In this document: piece after piece, positions 6,093 through 10,935 of the stretch
How the letters are laid out: the number at the start of each line of letters is the position of its first letter
How positions within the stretch are numbered: position 1 is the first letter of the stretch
NCBI GenBank assembly: GCA_030604505.1
Contig: JAUVVT010000018.1
Coordinates: 1 to 10,935, forward strand
Source of the DNA: a bacterium
Lineage (GTDB): Bacteria; SM23-31; JAUVVT01
DNA: 10,935 nt
Reading direction: 5' to 3'
Notes under the pieces: generated by a model
What the model was told of the DNA's origin: nothing
The model's database searches: none
The model's input: the letters and a program-made list of their open reading frames with translations, nothing else
Position numbers and translations under genes: made by a program

Positions 6093-7289
6093 ATGAAAAT
6101 AGCTAAAAAGATCGTTAATATGAAACCTTCTCCTACAATTGGGATAAGTTCTCTGGCGCAGGAGATGAAGAGAAAAGGAGTCGATGTTATCAGCTTTGCA
6201 GCAGGACAACCTGACTTCAATACACCGGAAAATGTTAAGGAAGCAGGAATTCAAGCTATTAGAGATAATCATACAAAATATACACCAGCATCCGGAATAC
6301 CGGAATTAAAGGAAGCTGTATGCAGGAAATTTAAAAAAGATAATAATCTTGAATACTCACCCGATCAGGTTATTGTTTCGGCAGGAGCAAAACAATCTAT
6401 CTATCTGGCAACCCAGGTTCTTTTAGAAGAAGGTGATGAGGCTATCATAATTGCTCCTTACTGGGTTTCTTATCCGGATCAGGTAGAACTTACAGGTGCG
6501 AAACCTGTTATTATTGATACTACAATCGAGGATGATTTTAAGATTTCTGCTGCGGAAATCGAAAAATATATAACTGACAAAACACAGGTTTTAATATTAA
6601 ACAGCCCGAGTAATCCTACAGGTTCAATTTTTTCAGAAAGTGAACTGGAGGAAATTACAGAACTATGTGTAAGAAATAATATTTTTGTTATATCAGATGA
6701 GATATATGACAGACTTACTTATGATAATGAAAATGCAACCAGTATCGCTTCAATAAATGATCAAATCAAGAATTTAACCCTTACAGTAAACGGTGCATCA
6801 AAAACGTTTGCCATGACGGGTTGGCGTGTAGGTTATGCAGCGGGTCCAAAAGAAGTTGTCGGTGGGATGACCAAGCTTCAGAGTCAGCTTGATACACACT
6901 GCGTATCAATTTCACAACACGCAACGATTGAAGCTCTCGAACACGGAGAAGAAGCCGCAAAGAAAATGGTTGAAGCATTCGATGAGAGAAGAAAATATGT
7001 AGTAAAACGGCTCAACAATATTGAAGGCGTGAAAACAAATATACCGAAAGGTGCGTTTTATATATTTCCACAGGTTTCTACTCACTACGGTAAAAAATTC
7101 AACGGAACTATTATAAATGACTCTGTCAGTTTCTGTAAGTTTATGCTCGAAGAGATGAAGATAGCTCTTGTTCCGGGTTCTGCTTTTGGAGACGATAAAT
7201 GCCTGAGATTGTCATACGCTGCTTCTATGCAAAATATTGAAGAGGGACTCAATAGATTCGAAAATGGATTGAAAAAACTCAAAGACTAA
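6093..7289 (+). CDS. aspC: Class I PLP aminotransferase, aspartate/prephenate type (subgroup I-beta-like)
   Basis: The enzyme moves an amino group between aspartate or glutamate and a 2-oxo acid, using pyridoxal phosphate in the cytoplasm. The 398 residues follow the Thermus-type aspartate aminotransferase closely: MKPSPTIGISSLAQEM at the start, ISFAAGQPDFNTPE (substrate entry), KYTPASGIPELKEAV, APYWVSYPDQVEL, NSPSNPTG, ISDEIYD, and VNGASKTFAMTGWRVGYAAG with Lys237 as the PLP-linked lysine. PGSAFGDDKCLRLSYA near the end holds the conserved carboxylate-binding Arg. Enzymes of this subgroup are often also prephenate aminotransferases, and the converging shikimate cluster makes that role attractive, but sequence alone does not settle it. 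The gene starts 61 bp after coaD behind a strong ribosome site and ends at tandem hairpins. It may have its own promoter, though I could not assign one. Confidence 0.9.
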   Translation: MKIAKKIVNMKPSPTIGISSLAQEMKRKGVDVISFAAGQPDFNTPENVKEAGIQAIRDNHTKYTPASGIPELKEAVCRKFKKDNNLEYSPDQVIVSAGAKQSIYLATQVLLEEGDEAIIIAPYWVSYPDQVELTGAKPVIIDTTIEDDFKISAAEIEKYITDKTQVLILNSPSNPTGSIFSESELEEITELCVRNNIFVISDEIYDRLTYDNENATSIASINDQIKNLTLTVNGASKTFAMTGWRVGYAAGPKEVVGGMTKLQSQLDTHCVSISQHATIEALEHGEEAAKKMVEAFDERRKYVVKRLNNIEGVKTNIPKGAFYIFPQVSTHYGKKFNGTIINDSVSFCKFMLEEMKIALVPGSAFGDDKCLRLSYAASMQNIEEGLNRFENGLKKLKD

Positions 7290-7316
7290 CTTACTTCTTT
7301 TAGAAAAAGAAGTAAG
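7290..7316. repeat. 12-bp perfect palindromic element directly after the aminotransferase stop
   Basis: CTTACTTCTTTT (7290-7301) pairs perfectly with AAAAGAAGTAAG (7305-7316) across a 3-base loop AGA. It starts on the base after the stop codon. A near copy sits at 10605-10631, and a 12-base piece of that copy recurs at 7368-7379. It has no T tract on the + strand, so it looks more like a recurring 3'-end hairpin that protects RNA or aids termination than a full terminator. Confidence 0.7.
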
Positions 7317-7330
7317 CAAGAAAACCTGCT

Positions 7331-7366
7331 AACAAAAAATCCCCTCTTACGAGGGGATTTTTTGTT
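7331..7366. terminator. Bidirectional rho-independent terminator between the aminotransferase gene and aroE
   Basis: A perfect 16-bp stem has arms 7331-7346 and 7351-7366 with loop TTAC. The GC core is CCCCTC/GAGGGG, flanked by six A on one side and six T on the other, so a U tract results on both strands. It closes the + strand aminotransferase unit and the - strand aro cluster, and its last base is also the last base of the aroE stop codon. Confidence 0.93.
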
Positions 7367-8238
7367 TAAAAAAAGTAAGTTTGTAATTTTTCTCTGACTT
7401 TATCGACAGGCATTTCTTTACCTGTCCATATTTTAAAGGCTTCTGCACCTTGATATATAAGCATATCAAGACCTTCGACTGCAGTTGCCCCTCTATTTTC
7501 CGCTTTTTTTAGAAGAGCGGTTTTTACAGGATTATAAACAAGGTCATAGACTATATGATTTTCGTGCAGCTGATTCTCATCTTCAATAATCGATTCCTTA
7601 ACATCGGGAGTCATACCAACCGGTGAAGCATTAATAATGAGTTTTGCATCTTTTATTTTTTTATCAAGATTACTTATTTTACTTAAAATATCGAATGAAA
7701 CCTTTATATCTATATCCCAGGAATTTATTATCGAGTTCATCTTTTCAAGTTTATCTTCTGCAACATCAAGAATTAAAATACTTTCCATTTCAAATTTATA
7801 GAGAAGTGAATACAGTACAGCTTTTGCAGCACCTCCTGCACCGAACATTATTACGGATTTTCCTTTGATATCGTCTTTGTATTTTTCAAATGTTCTGAAA
7901 AATCCCCTATGATCTGTATTATATCCAATGAGTTTGCCGTTATCATTTTTAACGGTATTAACTACTCCCATTTTTTCCACTTCTTCATCAACTTCATCAA
8001 TGAGCTTTATAATTTCCTCTTTAAACGGCATAGTAACATTAAAGCCCACAACACCGATAGACTTTAATCCAGCTACCGCTTTTTCAAAATATTCCGGTTT
8101 TACTTCAAAGGGAAGATAAGCCCAATCTATTGAATGGTAATCAAAAGAAAGATTGTGCATTAAAGGCGAAAGTGTATGTTTAATCGGATAACCAAATAAT
8201 CCGCAGAACCTTGAAAGATGATAATTTTTCCCTTCCAT
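7366..8238 (-). CDS. aroE: Shikimate dehydrogenase (NADP+) AroE
   Basis: AroE reduces 3-dehydroshikimate to shikimate with NADPH, the fourth step of the shikimate pathway. The 290 residues are slightly longer than the E. coli enzyme. The substrate domain has LFGYPIKHTLSPLMHN (14-29; Thr22 replaces the first Ser of the usual S-L-S), GFNVTMPFK with catalytic Lys73 (65-73), and NTDHRGF with Asp109. The NADP-binding loop is FGAGGAAKAV (132-141). INASPVGM (202-209), YDLVYNP (231-237) and EGLDMLIYQGAEAFKIWTG (255-273) follow in family order. The ATG is preceded by AAGGA about 9 bases upstream. It is the last gene of the aro run, 83 bp after aroK. Its final residues TYFF come from the same T-rich motif found in the palindromic element at the aroC end, and the stop touches the terminator. 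Confidence 0.96.
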   Translation of the reverse strand: MEGKNYHLSRFCGLFGYPIKHTLSPLMHNLSFDYHSIDWAYLPFEVKPEYFEKAVAGLKSIGVVGFNVTMPFKEEIIKLIDEVDEEVEKMGVVNTVKNDNGKLIGYNTDHRGFFRTFEKYKDDIKGKSVIMFGAGGAAKAVLYSLLYKFEMESILILDVAEDKLEKMNSIINSWDIDIKVSFDILSKISNLDKKIKDAKLIINASPVGMTPDVKESIIEDENQLHENHIVYDLVYNPVKTALLKKAENRGATAVEGLDMLIYQGAEAFKIWTGKEMPVDKVREKLQTYFF

Positions 8239-8290
8239 AATTTTTTCCTTAATTGATATAATAAGGTAGGAATATCATTTATGGTGTTTT

Positions 8291-8325
8291 CTGAGTGTTT
8301 TATGTTTCGCAAATTTACACTTCAG
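8291..8325 (-). other. Imperfect hairpin at the aroK 3' end
   Basis: CTGAGTGT (8291-8298) pairs with ACACTTCAG (8317-8325) if one T is bulged, with an 18-base loop. The right arm covers the aroK stop codon (8322-8324 on the - strand). No U tract follows in the direction of transcription, so it is not a normal terminator. It could slow decay or partly reduce read-through into aroE. Support is modest. Confidence 0.3.
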
Positions 8326-8849
8326 ATATAAAAAATTATCTCATCAGTGATTTCTTCAGGAGTTTTGCCGACAGTGTCTATAACAAACCTGGCAGTCAGA
8401 TATCCGGATTCTCTTGCCTTAAACAGGGATGAGATTTTGTTTATGAACTCTTCCTTACTGTATAAGGTATTATCGTTCCTCAACAAAAGCGGTCTGGCCG
8501 TTGTGTTTTTGAGTCTTTCGTAAATTTCTCCAGGAGTGACCTTTAAATATATAAGAGTTCCCTTATCCCGCACCAATTTTTGATTCTCTTCACTCATTAA
8601 TGCGCCGCCTCCGAGTGAAACTATTGCCTTCTTTAAATCAGAAACAGCATAAAGATTTTCTCTTTCAATTTTTCTGAAATATTTTTCTCCGGACTTGTTG
8701 AATATATCAGTAATAGCTCTGTCTTCTCTCTCTTCAATAAGAACATCTATGTCGATGAAATCACAATTTAATTTATTAGCAAGGATTTTACCAACAGTAG
8801 TTTTGCCGCTTCCCATAAATCCTGTGAGATATATTAAATTATTTTCCAA
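8322..8849 (-). CDS. aroK: Shikimate kinase AroK
   Basis: AroK phosphorylates shikimate with ATP to give shikimate 3-phosphate. The 175 residues have the normal size. The Walker A motif GFMGSGKT is at 10-17, the shikimate-binding FIDID (Asp33, Asp35) at 31-35, FRKIE (Arg59) at 58-62, LGGGA at 79-83, and the lid Arg in TARPLL (Arg119) at 117-122. The start codon is TTG (complement of 8847-8849). It has GGTGG at 8856-8860 on the same strand, 6 bases upstream, and an in-frame TAA lies a few codons further up, so no longer ATG start is possible. It follows aroQ after 125 bp that contain a 9-bp inverted repeat, and precedes aroE. Confidence 0.95.
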   Translation of the reverse strand: MENNLIYLTGFMGSGKTTVGKILANKLNCDFIDIDVLIEEREDRAITDIFNKSGEKYFRKIERENLYAVSDLKKAIVSLGGGALMSEENQKLVRDKGTLIYLKVTPGEIYERLKNTTARPLLLRNDNTLYSKEEFINKISSLFKARESGYLTARFVIDTVGKTPEEITDEIIFYI

Positions 8850-8867
8850 GTTTATCCACCCAATTTA

Positions 8868-8907
8868 TGATTTACAAAGTACGATTTGCGAATGGTAATG
8901 TAAATCA
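8868..8907. promoter_or_regulatory. 9-bp inverted repeat upstream of aroK
   Basis: TGATTTACA (8868-8876) and TGTAAATCA (8899-8907) are perfect inverted copies with 22 bases between. A third related word GATTTGC sits in the loop at 8883-8889. The repeat lies 19-58 bases upstream of the aroK start, in a 125-bp gap where an otherwise close cluster opens up. It could be an operator or the remnant of a short intergenic repeat. A second, AT-only dyad lies in the same gap: TTTATTAA (8922-8929) with TTAATAAA (8937-8944). Confidence 0.4.
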
Positions 8908-8974
8908 ACTTTTATTTCCAGTTTATTAATTTCTGTTTAATAAATTAAAATATTAAAAATTGAGTAGAAGAATT

Positions 8975-9394
8975 TTAAATCAGACTTTCTAGAGCGAGTA
9001 TATAGCTTTTGGGACCAAACCCTGAAATTTGACCTTTGCAAACAAGTGCTATAACAGAGTTTGAGCGGAATTTTTCTCTTGCGTGAATATTTGAAAGGTG
9101 AACTTCAATTGCTGGAATTTCAATCCCTGCTATAGCATCACGGATTGCATAGCTGTAGTGTGTAAGTGCACCCGGATTTATTATTATATAATCTGTGTTC
9201 CCTTTAACTGAATGAATTTTATCTATTATTGCTCCTTCGTGATTGGATTGAAAAATGTCCACGTCAAAGTTGTTATTATCAGCCCATTCTTTAATTCCAT
9301 TGTTAATATCATCAAGAGTTGCAGTACCATAAATTTCTTCTTCTCTTTTACCTGTTAGGTTTAAATTTGGACCATGGATTATTAAAACTTTCAT
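8975..9394 (-). CDS. aroQ: Type II 3-dehydroquinate dehydratase AroQ
   Basis: AroQ removes water from 3-dehydroquinate to form 3-dehydroshikimate and works as a dodecamer in the cytoplasm. The 139 residues are a normal type II size. HGPNLNLTGKREEEIYG (7-23) carries the flexible-loop Arg17 and catalytic Tyr22. QSNHEGAIIDKIH is at 49-61, NPGALTHYSYAIRDAI (73-88) includes substrate-binding Asn73, and EVHLSNIHAREKFR (97-110) includes catalytic His104 and Arg110. AAGGA lies 8 bases before the ATG. It is the type II, not the type I (aroD), enzyme. It follows aroB after 110 bp. Confidence 0.96.
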   Translation of the reverse strand: MKVLIIHGPNLNLTGKREEEIYGTATLDDINNGIKEWADNNNFDVDIFQSNHEGAIIDKIHSVKGNTDYIIINPGALTHYSYAIRDAIAGIEIPAIEVHLSNIHAREKFRSNSVIALVCKGQISGFGPKSYILALESLI

Positions 9395-9450
9395 AGGTTA
9401 TTCCTTTAAGTTTGAACTGCGGATTAAAAAGATTAATTTTTATATACAGA

Positions 9451-9484
9451 TTACACGTATTAAAGATAAGTATTATCAGTGTAA
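9451..9484. promoter_or_regulatory. Nested dyad between aroB and aroQ
   Basis: TTACAC (9451-9456) pairs with GTGTAA (9479-9484), and inside it GATAA (9465-9469) pairs with TTATC (9473-9477) over a 3-base loop. The structure lies 57-90 bases upstream of the aroQ start. An operator, a processing hairpin or chance in AT-rich DNA are all possible. Confidence 0.3.
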
Positions 9485-9504
9485 CTTGTGCAATCAATGG
9501 ATAA

Positions 9505-10596
9505 TTAATTCTTCAATATATAATTAAAACCTTCTATTATTACATTATTCGGTATATCATTCCGAATAACTGTTTTTCCGATATCTTCTAATAGAACAAG
9601 GTTTATTTTTCCGTTTTTTACTTTTTTATCTCTTAATATTGCATTAATGAGGTTCTCTTCATTACTATTTTTCAGGTTACTTTTTATATTGAGTTTTTTT
9701 AGTAAATTTTCAAGTCTTGAAAATTTTTCACTCTGTAATATTTTGATTTTTCTTGAAATCTCCCCTGCTGCAATCATTCCGAGCGTAATAGCTTCGCCAT
9801 GGAGATATAGTTCATAATTAGTAAGGTTTTCAATTGCATGTCCTATAGTATGACCAAAGTTAAGTATCCTTCTCAGACCGGATTCTTTTTCATCAATCTT
9901 TACAACCTCTGCTTTTATTTCACAGGAACGGAGAATTGCATGTTCCATTTTTTGCATATTATTCAAACTTCGTATATCTTCGAAATTCTCTTCAATGAAT
10001 CCAAAAAATGATTCATCTTTTATCAGCCCGTACTTTATCACTTCGCTCATTCCAGCATCAACTTCCCTCGGCGGGAGTGTATTTAAGACCTCGGGATCAA
10101 TAAAAACAAAAATCGGTTGATAGAATGCACCTATAAGATTTTTTCCAAGTCTGTGATTTACTCCTACTTTCCCACCCACGCTGCTGTCTGCCTGAGCGAT
10201 CAGTGTTGTGGGAATCTGAGCAAATTTTACTCCTCTCAAGAATGTTGCAGCAACAAAACCAGCAAGGTCTCCTACTACTCCTCCTCCAAGTGAAATTATT
10301 ACAGAATCTCTTGAAAAATTTTTTTCTATAAGTTTATCGTATATCGACTCAACAACGGATAAGGTTTTGAATTTTTCTCCGGGAGGCATTTCTATTAATT
10401 CAACTTCAAAACTCTTATCGCTTAAACTCTTTTCTACAACTGCACTGTAGTAATTTTTAACAATACTGTCAGTTATAACAGCAGCTCTTTTCCCATTATA
10501 ATTTTTCTCAAGATACTCTCCGATTCTGTTCAAGCTTCCGCTTTCAATATATATCGGATAGCTTCTTTCTTTTAAATCTACATTTAATATTTCCAT
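9505..10596 (-). CDS. aroB: 3-dehydroquinate synthase AroB
   Basis: AroB closes DAHP to 3-dehydroquinate, the second step of the pathway, using NAD+ and a divalent metal (zinc or cobalt). The 363 residues match the family length. The NAD site is SLGGGVVGDLAGFVAATFLR (102-121), followed by QIPTTLIAQADSSVGGK (127-143) and NHRLGKNLIGAFYQP (147-161) with the active-site lysines. Metal ligands are Glu185 in MSEVIKYG, His249 in LNFGHTIGH and His266 in LHGEAITLGM. The ATG has AGGAG five bases upstream. It begins 9 bp after the aroC stop, and its ribosome site is part of the palindromic element there, so translation of the two is probably linked. Confidence 0.97.
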   Translation of the reverse strand: MEILNVDLKERSYPIYIESGSLNRIGEYLEKNYNGKRAAVITDSIVKNYYSAVVEKSLSDKSFEVELIEMPPGEKFKTLSVVESIYDKLIEKNFSRDSVIISLGGGVVGDLAGFVAATFLRGVKFAQIPTTLIAQADSSVGGKVGVNHRLGKNLIGAFYQPIFVFIDPEVLNTLPPREVDAGMSEVIKYGLIKDESFFGFIEENFEDIRSLNNMQKMEHAILRSCEIKAEVVKIDEKESGLRRILNFGHTIGHAIENLTNYELYLHGEAITLGMIAAGEISRKIKILQSEKFSRLENLLKKLNIKSNLKNSNEENLINAILRDKKVKNGKINLVLLEDIGKTVIRNDIPNNVIIEGFNYILKN

Positions 10597-10604
10597 ATTG
10601 TCTC

Positions 10605-10631
10605 CTTACTTCTTTTTTGAAAAAAAGTAAG
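10605..10631. repeat. Palindromic element across the aroC stop and aroB ribosome site
   Basis: CTTACTT (10605-10611) and T6 (10613-10618) face A7 (10620-10626) and GTAAG (10627-10631), a stem with one mismatch. The left arm shares CTTACTTCTTTT with the element at 7290-7316, and the right arm AAAAAAAGTAAG is identical to 7368-7379 at the aroE end. On the - strand it encodes the AroC tail AYFFSKKK and stop, and it borders the aroB AGGAG site. Confidence 0.65.
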
Positions 10632-10935
10632 CTTTTATTTCTTCTATGCTGTCGCCACCGAATTTTTCAAGGAATGCGTTTGCTAAAACCAGAGCAAGTA
10701 CTGATTCAGCAACGACCGCTGCCGCCGGAAGTGCACAGGTATCAGCTCTTTCTTTGTGTGCTTTTTCTGGTGATTTGTTGAACATATCCACAGAATCCAG
10801 CGGAACAGTCAAAGTCGGGATTGGTTTCATTGCAATTCTCACAACAACAGGTTCGCCGTTTGTAATACCACCTTCAATTCCTCCAGCATTGTTCGTTTTT
10901 CTATAGAAATCAATTTTCCATTTATTTTCTAAACC
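10606..10935 (-). CDS. aroC: Chorismate synthase AroC, C-terminal part (5' end outside window)
   Basis: AroC converts EPSP to chorismate, the last shared step to aromatic amino acids, and needs reduced FMN. The frame is open to the window edge, so the gene starts beyond 10935; 109 residues are visible. They include FYRKTNNAGGIEGGITNGEP, RIAMKPIPTLTVPLDSVDM, ERADTCALPAAAVVAES and NAFLEKFGGDSIEEIK, in the order of the long Firmicute/Actinobacterial-type AroC. The usual Ser or His after the Arg of the third signature (R-S/H-D) is Ala here, a small departure. The final residues AYFFSKKK are encoded by a palindromic element. An internal Met at 10840-10842 is not the start. aroB follows after 9 bp. 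Confidence 0.96.
   Translation of the reverse strand, partial: GLENKWKIDFYRKTNNAGGIEGGITNGEPVVVRIAMKPIPTLTVPLDSVDMFNKSPEKAHKERADTCALPAAAVVAESVLALVLANAFLEKFGGDSIEEIKAYFFSKKK

Noticed and set aside
7644..8119. Open frames on the + strand within aroE
   Set aside because: They are opposite-strand readings of AroE coding sequence with low-complexity Ser/Leu-rich products.
10606..10842. A 78-residue stand-alone protein at the right end
   Set aside because: The frame continues unbroken to 10935 with chorismate synthase motifs, so this is the tail of a larger aroC.

Overview
The window is AT-rich, with short intergenic gaps and mostly weak Shine-Dalgarno sites. It reads as one chromosomal segment of a bacterium. 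An ftsX-hrcA pair, PilM/PilN-like genes with a divergent style, and a compact aro cluster suggest a member of the Bacteroidota/Chlorobiota group, perhaps an Ignavibacteria-like lineage. This placement is inference from gene style and composition. There are no transposases, phage genes, CRISPR arrays, tRNA or rRNA genes.

Layout, left half (+ strand). The 3' end of ftsX (1-639) is followed by hrcA (696-1718). Then comes a 329-bp non-coding stretch (1719-2047) that holds a GC-rich island with several small hairpins. Next is a ComEA-like helix-hairpin-helix protein (2048-2434). A tight run follows: a small protein that I read as an unrecognised pseudopilin (2551-3057), a PilM-like actin-fold protein (3059-4015), a PilN-type membrane protein with a proline-rich stalk (4023-4952), rsmD (4996-5583) and coaD (5552-6031). 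A class I aminotransferase of the aspartate/prephenate type (6093-7289) closes the + strand block. Two tandem hairpins follow it; the second is a strong bidirectional terminator.

Layout, right half (- strand, read right to left). The order is the aroC 3' part (10606-10935), aroB (9505-10596), aroQ (8975-9394), aroK (8322-8849) and aroE (7366-8238). Together they cover five of the seven shikimate steps: DHQ synthase, DHQ dehydratase, shikimate dehydrogenase, shikimate kinase and chorismate synthase. DAHP synthase and EPSP synthase are not in the window. The convergent aminotransferase could act as a prephenate aminotransferase downstream of chorismate, which would link the two converging units.

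The most interesting part is 2048-4952. A ComEA-like DNA-binding protein, a pseudopilin with Gly(-1)/Glu(+5)/Pro(+22), a PilM homologue whose nucleotide-binding motifs look eroded, and a PilN-like protein that has swapped its coiled coil for a Pro/Lys stalk together look like part of a divergent type IV pilus/type II secretion-like machine, possibly for DNA uptake. Other signals are a short palindromic element that recurs at gene 3' ends and encodes the AroC C-terminus, and inverted repeats upstream of aroK, aroQ and the aminotransferase.
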